A stretch of 64,000 nucleotides of DNA from Pedobacter sp. BAL39 (GTDB lineage: Bacteria; Bacteroidota; Bacteroidia; Sphingobacteriales; Sphingobacteriaceae): NCBI RefSeq assembly GCF_000170795.1, contig NZ_ABCM01000002.1, positions 186,001 to 250,000 of the forward strand. The letters are read 5' to 3'. Positions within the stretch are counted from its first letter, which is position 1, and the number at the start of each line of letters is the position of its first letter. Both the position numbers and the translations under genes were made by a program. Shown in pieces: positions 44,827 to 55,400 of the stretch. The notes beneath the pieces are model-generated. The model was given only the letters and a program-made list of their open reading frames with translations. It was not told the origin of the DNA and did not search any database.

Positions 44827-45738
44827 ATGAATCTAGTTTCCATTATTACCGTCAATTTCAACCAGTTCCAGGTTACCATCGACTTTTTGAAGTCTGTAAA
44901 AGCCCATGCAGCCACACAAAACATTGAAGTGATCCTTGTTGATAATGGTAGCAGGGAGGACCATGGGCCTGATTATCTAACGGAATATCCAGACTTGATT
45001 TATATTCGTTCCGAGCTAAACCTTGGCTTTGCAGGTGGCAATAACCTGGGAGTAGCGCAGGCAAAAGGGGAGTACTTATTGTTCCTGAATAATGATACCG
45101 AGATCACGGCAGGCTTGATACCCGGACTGCTGTCGGCATTAGAAACCAACCCCGAAATTGGGCTGATTTCTCCGCTGATCCTCTATTTCCAAGAGCCGGA
45201 AGTGGTACAATATGCAGGGTTTACCGGAATGAACTACCTAACCGGCAGAAACAAGGCAATTGGGTACATGGAGAAAGACCAGGGGCAGTACGACCAACAG
45301 AGTTATGAAACAGGGTATTGCCATGGTGCAGCGATGATGTGCAGGGCTGGAGACCTAGAAGTTGTTGGCTTGATGGCCAGTCAGTTTTTCCTTTATTATG
45401 AGGAGCTCGACTGGTGCGAGCGCTTCAGACAAGCGGGGTTAAAAATATGGTTTTACGGCGCTGTGAAAATCTACCATAAGGAATCCATGAGTGTGGGAAA
45501 GGAAAGTAACATCAAAACCTACTTCATGACCAGGAACAGGATGTTGTTCATCAGAAGAAATACCGGATTTTTCAATACGCTTATATTCTGTATTTTCTTT
45601 ATCCTTGTGGCATGTCCCAAGCAGATTTTAATATACCTGAAGAAAGGACGTAAAGATCTGGTCAAATGGGTGTTCAAGGGCGTATTGTGGAACCTGACCC
45701 ACCACAGGAACAGCAGGGACCTGGGCTTTAAAATTTAA
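44827..45738 (+). CDS. GT2 family (rhamnosyltransferase-like) glycosyltransferase
   Basis: The 303-residue protein has VSIITVNFNQFQVTIDFLKS at the N-terminus, the strand IEVILVDNGSR, the WbbL/RfbF-type block ELNLGFAGGNNLGVAQAKG, the metal-binding LLFLNNDTEI, and YYEELDWCERFRQAG carrying the catalytic base. A hydrophobic segment near residues 255-272 may touch the membrane. It lies 26 bp before the next GT2 gene, in the same direction. Confidence 0.92.
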   Translation: MNLVSIITVNFNQFQVTIDFLKSVKAHAATQNIEVILVDNGSREDHGPDYLTEYPDLIYIRSELNLGFAGGNNLGVAQAKGEYLLFLNNDTEITAGLIPGLLSALETNPEIGLISPLILYFQEPEVVQYAGFTGMNYLTGRNKAIGYMEKDQGQYDQQSYETGYCHGAAMMCRAGDLEVVGLMASQFFLYYEELDWCERFRQAGLKIWFYGAVKIYHKESMSVGKESNIKTYFMTRNRMLFIRRNTGFFNTLIFCIFFILVACPKQILIYLKKGRKDLVKWVFKGVLWNLTHHRNSRDLGFKI

Positions 45739-45766
45739 CTATCGCGTGAGCTAAAAATAGATATTG

Positions 45767-46936
45767 ATGATTATTATATTCTGGATCAGCATCTTTCTGA
45801 TCATTTACACCTTTGTCGGTTATGGATTTGTACTTTATGCACTGGTGCGCATCAAGAGGTTGTTTACAAAGCCTTTTGAGTTTGGAGCCGATGCTGCATT
45901 GCCCGATGTGACCATTCTTATCGCCGCTTACAATGAAGAAGACATCATTGAAGAGAAGATACGGAACACCCTTTCACTTGACTATCCTTCAGCGCAGCTG
46001 CAAGTGATATTTATTACCGACGGATCATCGGACGGGACAGCAGATAAGGTGCGTAATTTTCCGGAGGTCACCTTACTGCATCAGGACCTTCGCGCCGGGA
46101 AGATGGCAGCAATCAAACGTGCTATCCCGTTCATCAATGGAGAGATTACGGTGTTTACTGATGCCAATACCTTTTTAAACAGGGAAGCCATTCAGAAGCT
46201 GGTCAGGCATTATCAGAATGAGAAAGTAGGAGCTGTTGCAGGAGAGAAACGTATCCTGGTAGAGGAACATGCGGATGCGAGTTCTGCCGGAGAAGGTTTT
46301 TATTGGAAGTATGAATCGAAACTAAAACAGTGGGACTACGAGCTGTATTCCAACGTTGGTGCAGCGGGGGAGTTGTTCAGCATCCGTACTGCCCTGTACC
46401 AGCCTGTAGAAAGTGACACCATCATTGACGACCACATGATTGCCATGCGCATTGCTGAAAATGGATACATCATCGCTTACGAATCTGAAGCTTATGCTAT
46501 GGAAACGGCTTCTGCGGATGTAAAAGAAGAATTGAAGCGTAAGATCAGAATTGCGGCAGGAGGGATCCAGTCTATTTTGCGACTGAAGAAATCTGCCAAT
46601 CCTTTTCATCAACCTGTGTTTACCTTCCAATACATCAGTCACAGGGTACTGAGGTGGACCATCACGCCATTTTTGCTGATCCTGGTGCTGATGCTCAATG
46701 CGGTACTCGCCTTTTCCATTCCTGTATTCTTCTACAAAGCCCTGTTGGTCTGCCAGGTGTTGTTTTACGTCCTTGCTGCTATAGGTCTGTATTTTGAGCG
46801 AAGGAACATCAGGATCAAGGCCTTATTTATTCCTTATTATTTCTGTGTGATGAACTACGCAGTGCTTGCGGGCATTGTCAGGTATTACAAGAAAAACCAG
46901 AGTGCGGCCTGGGAAAAATCAAAGAGAAAAGCCTAA
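45767..46936 (+). CDS. Integral-membrane GT2 glycosyltransferase
   Basis: The protein is 389 residues from the ATG at 45767; a TTG directly before it is the other option. It has an N-terminal helix, a GT-A domain (VTILIAAYNEEDIIEEKI, VIFITDGSSDGTADKV, VFTDANTFL) and three C-terminal helices. The layout resembles chitin/hyaluronan-synthase-like transferases. The QxxRW motif is not obvious: VLRWTITPFLL is the closest W, so processivity is doubtful. It is the last plus-strand gene of the polysaccharide locus and converges on the methyltransferase gene. Confidence 0.88.
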   Translation: MIIIFWISIFLIIYTFVGYGFVLYALVRIKRLFTKPFEFGADAALPDVTILIAAYNEEDIIEEKIRNTLSLDYPSAQLQVIFITDGSSDGTADKVRNFPEVTLLHQDLRAGKMAAIKRAIPFINGEITVFTDANTFLNREAIQKLVRHYQNEKVGAVAGEKRILVEEHADASSAGEGFYWKYESKLKQWDYELYSNVGAAGELFSIRTALYQPVESDTIIDDHMIAMRIAENGYIIAYESEAYAMETASADVKEELKRKIRIAAGGIQSILRLKKSANPFHQPVFTFQYISHRVLRWTITPFLLILVLMLNAVLAFSIPVFFYKALLVCQVLFYVLAAIGLYFERRNIRIKALFIPYYFCVMNYAVLAGIVRYYKKNQSAAWEKSKRKA

Positions 46937-46966
46937 TGTGCTCATTGCAGCAGTTGTCCGCTGGCG

Positions 46967-47692
46967 TTATAGTTTCCTGAAATAGGCATGAAAGAACTGG
47001 TTGCCATACAAACATACCATTTCTTCAGGTTTATCTTTCAGAAACTCGTCGCAGGCAATTTTGACACCTGGATTTGCATCATGCCCGACTCCATTGATTT
47101 CCGGATCATTGTAATCCATGAGCACACAGATTGCACCAAGGCTCATCTTTGGATAGATCTCATTCAGGCAATATTGCACCACCTTACTATGCGCAATTTT
47201 ATCACCACCAAAACCACAGTCTATATGCGCAAAAGAGATCTTTTCAGGGAGCATTGTAGGCAGTGTTTCCTCAAAAAAGCCCTTTTTCAATAAAGGAACC
47301 TTTAGACCAGCGTTAACAAAATTATTTTTCAAGACCTCCTCAATGCTGCCCGTTTCCCTGAACTTAATGTCAAAAGAATCATAAAGGTAAAGTTGTTTAG
47401 GGGAGCGACGTTGCTCAATTACCTTTTGCAGGATCAGTGCACATTGCCCGGTGAAACAGCCAAGCTCAATGACATCACCATCAATATCGTTCGCAATCAC
47501 CTGATCCAGTAAATGAAAATAGTTGATGCGTTGCTCAATGGTGTTCATGTCTACAGCAGTGTCTATTGGATTGATGGCAAGGCCCAGTTTCAAATATCGG
47601 AATCCCTTATTGATAAACCTGATCAGGCTAGCCTTTCCCTTATTCATTCTGATCTTGCTGTAAGGAGGGCGGGTGATAAAATAGTTGTCCAT
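46967..47692 (-). CDS. TylF-family O-methyltransferase
   Basis: The 241-residue protein shows the AdoMet site GDVIELGCFTGQCALILQK, then QLYLYDSFD and ISFAHIDCGFGGDKI, which fit the metal-dependent macrocin-O-methyltransferase (TylF/MycF) group that methylates hydroxyls on sugars or small molecules. It is the last gene of the hybrid synthetase operon, 42 bp after the phosphopantetheinyl transferase. A tailoring step on the peptide product is likely. Methylation of an exopolysaccharide sugar is the alternative, because the polysaccharide locus adjoins. Confidence 0.85.
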   Translation of the reverse strand: MDNYFITRPPYSKIRMNKGKASLIRFINKGFRYLKLGLAINPIDTAVDMNTIEQRINYFHLLDQVIANDIDGDVIELGCFTGQCALILQKVIEQRRSPKQLYLYDSFDIKFRETGSIEEVLKNNFVNAGLKVPLLKKGFFEETLPTMLPEKISFAHIDCGFGGDKIAHSKVVQYCLNEIYPKMSLGAICVLMDYNDPEINGVGHDANPGVKIACDEFLKDKPEEMVCLYGNQFFHAYFRKL

Positions 47693-47733
47693 GTTGCTTT
47701 AGGGTATAATGGGTGAATTCATACTACTGATCA

Positions 47734-48426
47734 TCAGTAGTTCCAGTAGTTAATTTGCATTTCAGCGGCATTTGTAGCGAGACTCATGGTATACTGCTCG
47801 TCTACATTTTTAGTTGTGAGTATATAATGCTGTCCTTTGAATGTTACCTCCATATTCAGGCAATTCAGTTCATTTAGGTGGGTAATCAGGCCCGTTCCGT
47901 TTGCTTTAAGTATCGCTTCTTTTCGCGTCCACAGGCTGAAGAAATTGTTGCGTCGTTCGCCTTGATTAATAAAAGCCTGTTCTTCGGGGGTAAAACAGGT
48001 GTCGATCAGCACATCGAAGTCAAAGTCCTGACGGATGTGTTCGACATCGATTCCTACGTCAGCAGGTGCAATGGCAATCAGGATACAGTTCCCGCTATGA
48101 CTGGAATTGAAAGCAATACCTTCCACTGCAGGCTTTTTATGCTCACCATAACGATAGGTTATTGCTGAAGCATTTACTCCGGTAAAAACCGAAAGTAGCT
48201 GGCGCAGTACATACTTCCTGAGGCGGTAACTTCTGCAGTCGTCCTCTCTTTTGAAGCGAAGGGCTTTCTTTTCCTCATCAGTGCTCAGTACATCCGCATA
48301 TAAATGGCTGTAATTCACATCATCTGATACAAGGACCTTAAATACATGGACGCCTTTGTAGTCCGTTAAGTCACGACCGTCTAGAGCATTCCATTTGATA
48401 TACGGGGCTGACACCAGGGGATTCAT
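47734..48426 (-). CDS. Sfp-type 4'-phosphopantetheinyl transferase
   Basis: The protein is 230 residues from the ATG at 48426; a TTG at 48444, two bases from the synthetase stop, is the other choice. It has the magnesium-binding motif VGIDVEHIR (Asp and Glu) and the second block FFSLWTRKEAILKANGTGL with WxxKEA, the two hallmarks of the Sfp/AcpT superfamily. It attaches phosphopantetheine from CoA to the Ser of carrier domains and is clearly dedicated to the three carrier domains upstream in this operon. Confidence 0.95.
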   Translation of the reverse strand: MNPLVSAPYIKWNALDGRDLTDYKGVHVFKVLVSDDVNYSHLYADVLSTDEEKKALRFKREDDCRSYRLRKYVLRQLLSVFTGVNASAITYRYGEHKKPAVEGIAFNSSHSGNCILIAIAPADVGIDVEHIRQDFDFDVLIDTCFTPEEQAFINQGERRNNFFSLWTRKEAILKANGTGLITHLNELNCLNMEVTFKGQHYILTTKNVDEQYTMSLATNAAEMQINYWNY

Positions 48427-48445
48427 TGATTTTTCCTTGATCAAT

Positions 48446-51400
48446 TTAATTTTTTTCGTTCAGAGCCTGTTGCAATACACCGGCAAATTCCCTGTCGTTT
48501 GGCGGATATAGGAAAGTTTTATGATCTCCTGGGATGTCATGTACGGAAATTCCTTTTAATCCATAAGGTTTCCAGCCGAGGTGAACCCTGTCATCCAGGT
48601 AGTAAATGCGTTCTTTCACCCTGAACAGATCAATTTTAATGTCCATAGGAGCAAGCTCATACTTGAAATAAGCAGTTTCATAACTTCTGGCGATTTCAGG
48701 GTCGTAGCTGAACACTTCGCTTTCCGGATGTACTTTCTTTTTATTAGTCAGTTTGTTCATTTTTCTCTTGGCAATCAGCAGCTGATAAGAAATGGTTCTC
48801 TTCGGGTTATCTATGAGTTGTCCAAGAATGAAAGGGACCTTGCGCAATTGCCTTAACCCTTTCTGTACTATCCTGTTCATGCCTTTATGTGAGGAGCCGG
48901 TATAGGTGTCAAAAATACCCAGCATTTTAATTTCCTTACCCATGGCCATCAGCTGCCGTGCCATTTCATAGGCAATCTTTCCACCCAGGGAGTAGCCCGC
49001 AAGAAGGTATGGCCCTTCGGCATCCACCTCCATAATTTCAGAAACGTATTTTTTTGCAATCTCTTCAATCGTATATAACAGCTCTGTATCGCCGTTAAGT
49101 CCTAGTGCCTGGAGCGCATATACCGGTTGGTCCGGATCCATAAATTTTGACATTGATTGAAACACCAGTATGTTCAGTCCGCCGCCATGAATGAGGTAAA
49201 CCGGGAGTTTGCTGCCCTGGGTATGGATTGGTACGAGCGCATTCCATTTCATGCCAGCATCAACATTGAGCAGTTTTGCCAGTTTCTCTACAGTCGGACT
49301 GTCGAAAAGACTCGCCAATGGCAAACGTTTGCCGGTTTGTTTCTCGATTTCTACCATGACTTTGATGGCAATCAGGGAATGTCCGCCAAGCTCAAAGAAA
49401 TTGTCTTTGGTACTTACTTTGTCGAGCCCCAGGCATTTGGCCCAGATATCGGCAATCAACTCCTCATCCCCGCCGGAAGGGGCAACAAAGACCAACGCCT
49501 CTTCCTGTTCAATTTTAGGAAGTAACTTCCTGTTGATTTTGCCATTTGCCGTCAGAGGGATCTGATCCAGTTGAAGGAACATCCGCGGAATCATGTATTC
49601 CGGAAGACTTTTTTGCAGGTGCTGTATCATCAACTCCTTATCGAGCACCCCATTTTGCACGATATAAGCGGCAAGCTGTTTCTCATTACCCTGATTTTCT
49701 TCCACTACAACAGCACATTGCAGCACATCAGCATGGCTGAGCAGCACATTCTGAATTTCTCCAAGTTCAATCCGGTTTCCCCTGATTTTGATCTGATCAT
49801 CGATGCGGCCCATATACTGGATATTGCCATCAGGCAACCAGCGTACTAGATCCCCGGTTTTATAAATCTTCGCTTCAGGAGTGGTAGCAAAAGGATCTTT
49901 GATGAACGACTGGTCGGTCAATGCCGGATTGCCAAGATACCCTTTAGCCAAACCTCGGCCACCAATATAGAGTTCTCCCGGTACGCCGACAGGGCAGTGG
50001 TTGAAATGTTTGTCTACCACATATATCACCGTATTGGAGAAAGGTTTGCCGATTGGTACTGTCATCTGGTAAACATTGTCCATGTTCACAATGTGAAGCA
50101 GCTTACCAATCGTTGTTTCTGTAGGACCATAGTGGTTTACGATGCTGCATTTGTGATTTGAGTCCCTGATGCCCTGGATGAAATCCCCAGGCAGGGATTC
50201 TCCGCCAAACATCAGCACCCTTTCCGGGAACAGGCCCTGATCGTCCAGCATCAGGTATTTCCAGTGTGAAGGCACGACCTTCAGGAAGTCGATCGCATTA
50301 CTTTTGAAATACTGGTGAATAAAGATCGGGTTGTTAAAGTCTTCCTTTGCAAATACATGGAGTGTAGCACCCGTTGCAAGGGCGCCAAACAAAACGGTGT
50401 TGCCGAGATCCGTTGCTACTGAAGAGCCGAGCGCAAAGCTTTTACACAATTTAAGTTGCGGAAGCGCATCCTGAAGTCCGTAGATGTAATCAGTAATGGC
50501 CCCGTGTTCAATCATTACCCCTTTTGGATTTCCGGTTGATCCGGAGGTATAGATGATATAAATGAGGTTTTGCTGGTTTATTGTTACCGATGGCTTTGTT
50601 GTTGCGGCGCTCCATACCGGACAGGAGGCATTGTTCAGCGCCAGTCCTGTTTCTTCTGTGATTTCCGGTGAGCTGCCAGCTAAGTATTGATCTGTCAAAA
50701 AAGCTTCGCCGGTAGTTGCCGAGAGGATAAAATGCTTGCGTTGTTCCGGCAGCTCGGGGTCAATAGGTACATAAGCAGCTCCGGTCTTCATGACGCCTAA
50801 TATCCCGATCACCATTTCCAGCGATGGTCGTATGCAGAGCGGCACCATGCTGGTTCCGGAAACGCCCTTACTGATCAGGTAGTTTGCCACCTGGTTTGAC
50901 TTTTTGTCCAGCTGCTCGTAACTAAGTGTCTGTGTTCCAAAAACCAATGCCAAGTGATCTGGCCGGGATTCTACCTGTTTTGAGAACAGATCTACCAGTG
51001 TCAGCGCTGCAGGAGTATTTGTTTTATTTCGTGCAATCTCAGGGAATGGTGCCGGATGTGGCATGGCTGCGCTTACCAGAACTGATGGGTTTTCCGTGAC
51101 GGTTTTCAGCAGGAGCTCCAGTTCTCCCATCATCCTGTCGATGGTAGCACTGCTAAACAACTGTGTGTTGTACGCCCATTCGAGCATCATTGATTCCTTT
51201 GAGCCATTCACGTTCAGCGAGATCTCAAAAGTCTGGCATACGCGGGGGTTAGAAAATAGGGTGTGCTTAAGTCCCTGGAACTTCACCTTTTCATCCATGC
51301 CCATATCGACGTTAAAGACAACAGGCACCAGTGGAATGCTGGATTTGTCGCGTTTAATGTTCAGCTTCTTCAGCAGCTCGCTAAAGGTCAGGCGCTGATG

Positions 51401-52435
51401 GTCATAAGCATCATAAATCTGTCCCTTCCTGATCTTCAGGTAGTCTGAAAAGGGAAGGTCCGGGTTGATCTTACTTTTTAACGGAAGCAGGTTGACACAG
51501 TGGCCTACCAGTCCGAAGTACCCAGTAGCAGATTGTCCTGCAGAGGGTAAACCCAGAACAATGTCCTGCTGTCCTGTACGGTGATAAAGGTAAACTTCGA
51601 AGGCCGTGATCATTGTTGCAACAAGGCTGCTGCCCGATTTTACCGCCAATTTTTTCAATGCCGCCAATAACTCAGGATTCAGGGGATAGTCATTTCTTTT
51701 TCCCCTATAAGTCCTTGTAGAGGGCTTACTGAAATCCAATGGCAGGTTCAGCACGGGGACATCATCTTTGTATTGGTCCAGCCAGAACTGTTGGGTCTCC
51801 TGATACTCTTCAGTAAGACCGAAGCTGGCCTGTTCTTCTGCGTAATCACTAATCTGTTCCGCTGGAGGCAACTGAGGCACTTCGCCATTCAGGTAGGCAT
51901 TGTATAACTTGCTGAGGTCCTCCAGGATAATGCCGATGGACCACCCGTCACCAATGATGTGGTGAATGATCAGGGTGAAATGGATCCTGTTGTCGCCCAG
52001 GATATGCACAAACATTTTAAATAGAGGAGCTTCATAAATGTCAAAAGGTTCCCCGATCCATTCCTGGATATCAGATTTTACCTTTGACGTCTGTGCTCGT
52101 TCTGAAAGGTCACTGATGTCATGACTGTCCAGGTCGGTATGCACATCCGTATGGATGATCAGGTGTTCTCCATTTTTGCTCATGCAGGCACGGAGTGCCT
52201 CATGACGAAGTATCAATGCTTTTATCGACTGCTGAAAGGCGTCATTGTCGACCCTTCCTTCCAATGTAAGGGAGATCGACTCATTATAGGCAAGGCTGGC
52301 ATCTTCGCCACCAAGGACACAGGAGAGCCATAGCTCTCGTTGAGATTCGTTGGTCAGCACTACCTTTTCAATCTCAAAACCCTCGAAAGGATTGAAATCT
52401 ATATTTATGAAATTTAAGCGTTCCATTTGAGGCAT
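48446..52435 (-). CDS. Nonribosomal peptide synthetase, C-A-T-TE (Asp-specific by code)
   Basis: The 1329-residue protein begins with a condensation domain (about 20-460) holding HHIIGDGWS (His158-His159 and Asp163). The adenylation domain (about 470-980) has IYTSGSTGNPKG, YGPTETT and Lys966. Read by eye against GrsA, its ten specificity residues are D676 L677 T680 K719 M742 G744 H768 I776 G777 K966. These differ in one position from the published Asp code DLTKVGHIGK. A carrier domain (Ser1020) and a thioesterase (Ser1149 in GYSLGG, Asp1176, His1305) follow. The TAATG overlap with the upstream gene couples the proteins. It takes the chain from protein 1, adds Asp and releases it. No epimerase is seen. 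Confidence 0.93.
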   Translation of the reverse strand: MPQMERLNFINIDFNPFEGFEIEKVVLTNESQRELWLSCVLGGEDASLAYNESISLTLEGRVDNDAFQQSIKALILRHEALRACMSKNGEHLIIHTDVHTDLDSHDISDLSERAQTSKVKSDIQEWIGEPFDIYEAPLFKMFVHILGDNRIHFTLIIHHIIGDGWSIGIILEDLSKLYNAYLNGEVPQLPPAEQISDYAEEQASFGLTEEYQETQQFWLDQYKDDVPVLNLPLDFSKPSTRTYRGKRNDYPLNPELLAALKKLAVKSGSSLVATMITAFEVYLYHRTGQQDIVLGLPSAGQSATGYFGLVGHCVNLLPLKSKINPDLPFSDYLKIRKGQIYDAYDHQRLTFSELLKKLNIKRDKSSIPLVPVVFNVDMGMDEKVKFQGLKHTLFSNPRVCQTFEISLNVNGSKESMMLEWAYNTQLFSSATIDRMMGELELLLKTVTENPSVLVSAAMPHPAPFPEIARNKTNTPAALTLVDLFSKQVESRPDHLALVFGTQTLSYEQLDKKSNQVANYLISKGVSGTSMVPLCIRPSLEMVIGILGVMKTGAAYVPIDPELPEQRKHFILSATTGEAFLTDQYLAGSSPEITEETGLALNNASCPVWSAATTKPSVTINQQNLIYIIYTSGSTGNPKGVMIEHGAITDYIYGLQDALPQLKLCKSFALGSSVATDLGNTVLFGALATGATLHVFAKEDFNNPIFIHQYFKSNAIDFLKVVPSHWKYLMLDDQGLFPERVLMFGGESLPGDFIQGIRDSNHKCSIVNHYGPTETTIGKLLHIVNMDNVYQMTVPIGKPFSNTVIYVVDKHFNHCPVGVPGELYIGGRGLAKGYLGNPALTDQSFIKDPFATTPEAKIYKTGDLVRWLPDGNIQYMGRIDDQIKIRGNRIELGEIQNVLLSHADVLQCAVVVEENQGNEKQLAAYIVQNGVLDKELMIQHLQKSLPEYMIPRMFLQLDQIPLTANGKINRKLLPKIEQEEALVFVAPSGGDEELIADIWAKCLGLDKVSTKDNFFELGGHSLIAIKVMVEIEKQTGKRLPLASLFDSPTVEKLAKLLNVDAGMKWNALVPIHTQGSKLPVYLIHGGGLNILVFQSMSKFMDPDQPVYALQALGLNGDTELLYTIEEIAKKYVSEIMEVDAEGPYLLAGYSLGGKIAYEMARQLMAMGKEIKMLGIFDTYTGSSHKGMNRIVQKGLRQLRKVPFILGQLIDNPKRTISYQLLIAKRKMNKLTNKKKVHPESEVFSYDPEIARSYETAYFKYELAPMDIKIDLFRVKERIYYLDDRVHLGWKPYGLKGISVHDIPGDHKTFLYPPNDREFAGVLQQALNEKN

Positions 52436-55400
52436 TAATTATGGTTGATCTGTAAGAACTTCCCTGCAGCCTTATCATCTTCAATAAACCATGCAGGATT
52501 GCCGTCTTTATCTTTGCCCAGACGCGCACCTACCATTGGAGGGCGGTTGATATCCAATACCGGTGATGTTGTATTTGCCCCCAGCTGAACACCAGATTCA
52601 TAAAATCCTGCGGCGATCATTTCGTCCATACTTTCCTTAAAACATTCAATCACCTTTTGTAAGTCTTCATTTGAAGTCGCCTCAGTTATGAAACAAGGGA
52701 AGCCGTCAAGGATATGGATCCCTTTTTCTCTCATGAGTGTGAACATCAGCTCACCGTAGGGAACCTCCTCGTTGAACTTTACCTTCCATAGTGATCCGTA
52801 ATTGGCAACGAAGAAAGGAAGGTTACGTTTGGTGATCTCCTCATTCAGGACTTTGCTGATATAGTTCCCTTTTTCATTCAGCTGTTCCTGCAGGGCTGGT
52901 CCTTTTTCACGCATATATTCCAATGAGGCCTTCGCTGAAGCCAGGGCAAGCGGGTGACGCACAAAGGTACCGGCGAAGTAAGTTACACCCACCTCAGGGA
53001 AGGAAGCATCCCCATAATTCCAGGTACCACCATCCAGGGCATCCATAAATTGTTTTTTACCTGCGATGACGCCGATAGGAATCCCGGCGCCGACTACCTT
53101 GCCATAAGAAGCAAGATCGGCACGGATACCAAATAGCGCCTGTGCACCTCCAGGATGCATCCTGAAACCAGTGATGACCTCGTCAAATATCAGGGCGGCA
53201 CCAGCATTTTCAGTAATCTCTCTTACTTTCCTGAGGAATTCAACAGGTACAAATTCTGGTCTGCGACTTTGGATCGGCTCTGCAATCACTGCGGCAATCT
53301 CATCTGCGCGTTCTCTGATGATGGCCAATGATTCTTCAGTACCGTAATCCAGTACAAGTATGTTCTGTACTGCTTCCGGCATAATACCGGCTGCGGCAGG
53401 GAAAGATTTCAGCTTTTTGGTACCACGCACCAGCACCTCATCAATGATCCCATGATAAGATCCTGTGAAGGCTACGATTAAGGAACGTCCGGTCACTGTT
53501 CTGGCAATACGGATACATCCCAGTACAGCTTCCGACCCTGTGCTGCATAGGGCGGAACGGTCGAAACCTGTGAATTCGCAAACCATCTTACTCACCTCGG
53601 CAGCCAGCTCATGCTGAGGGCCTACTTCATAACCCTTATCCACCTGGTCATGCATCGCTTTTTTGATGACCTCAGGCTGATAGCCGAGCATATTGGAGCC
53701 GAAGCCGTTCAATACATCGATGTATTCATTGTCATCCAGGTCCCACATTTTGCTTCCGCTTGATTTTTTGATGACGATAGGATAGATCAGCTCTTTGGTT
53801 TGCGGCTTGAATCCCGATACTACACGGGGGTCAGCCATATAATCTCGGCTCTCCGCAGCATAGGCTTTACTTTTAGCTGTTCGTTTAGTATATCTGGCAG
53901 TCAGCTCTTTGAGGAATGACTGTTGTTTGGGATTCAGGTCTGAAGACTGACGTTCGATTTTGGGGGTGGCACCGAAAGGTTTTTTGATTTCCTCCTGTTC
54001 CTGGGCACTTAAGCTCAGATCAGACACCTGTTTTTTTACCGCTGGTTTTGGTGACGGCGTAGCTGCTGCTGCAACGACACTTGCTGGTGGTGGAGGAGGA
54101 CTTAGCTGTACAGTAACCGATTGCATCCCCTGCATCATCATCACCTGTTTTGAAAGAATCTCCAGTTGTTGAGCAATAAGGCTCATAGCGGTATCATTTG
54201 CCTGCTGATGAAATACCGGAGCACTGTTGTACACCGGTGCACTGTATACCGGTGGAGCATAAGCCTGTGCTGGCTGGGCCGTAGGCGTTACTGCAATCGC
54301 CTGAGGTGTTGCTTGCACTGCCGGCTGCGTCACAGCTAAAGGAGCATCGGCAACAGGATCAGGTGCTGTATTGGCGTCGATATAATCGACCAATAGGTCA
54401 ACAGATGAATATTCTTCATTGAGTTTTCTGAAAGTGATCGGCAAGCCGAACTCCCTTTTCAAGGAAATAGCAACCTGTGTCAGCAACAGTGAATCTAATC
54501 CGATCTCCAGAAAATTGCTGTCTGATGCCACATCCTCCATTTCAATGCCCGATGCATCTTCCAGTACCTGTTTGATTTTTGCTGATAAATTATTCTTTCT
54601 CATGATAAGCACATGTTTTAATTGTAGTTCGTTGGATTCTGTTTGTTGTTCAGCCCTTGCCTGGATCGCAGGCTGGGCAGGAGATGTATTTGTGATAATG
54701 TCTACCCAATACCTACTCCGGTCAAACTGATAGGCCGGGAGATGGAGCAATTTTCTTTGTTGCATTTCGTAATAGTTGTCCCAGTTTGGCTGCAAACCCT
54801 GGTTCCATAAGTAACCAAGTGCCGTGAGTATGCTATAATGGTCGTTCGTACCATTGTTAAGGCTGTTAATGGCTTTCACCTTTCTGGATTCTCCGGCAGC
54901 AATCTGTTTCACCAGTGTGGAGGTAACGACACCCGGACCGACTTCCAGGAACAATGGCTGATCGTAAGTCAGTATGGTGCTCACGGCATCAGCAAACAAT
55001 ACTGTGTTCCTCAGGTGACCTGTCCAATAGTCCGCTGACATCGCTTCATCATCCAGCATCAGTTTTCCTGTAACGGTAGAGATGATCGGAATCTGTGGTG
55101 CCGATAAGGTTATTTCCGCCACTACTTTCCTGAAATCTTCCAGAATGGGATCCATCATTGATGAGTGAAAAGCATGGCTGGTGAACAGCAGTTTATTGAC
55201 GACTTCCTTGCTGTCAAGTAGCTTTGAGAATTCCTGCAATGCCTCAGTGGGGCCGGCTACTACACATAGTTTAGGGCTGTTTACGGCGGCCATAGACAGT
55301 GTGCCGCCGCTAAGCAATGCCAGAACCTCTTCCCGGTCATGGCGTACCGATAACATGCCGCCACCTGGCAGTGCGCTGACCATTGCAGCCCTCGCTGCAA

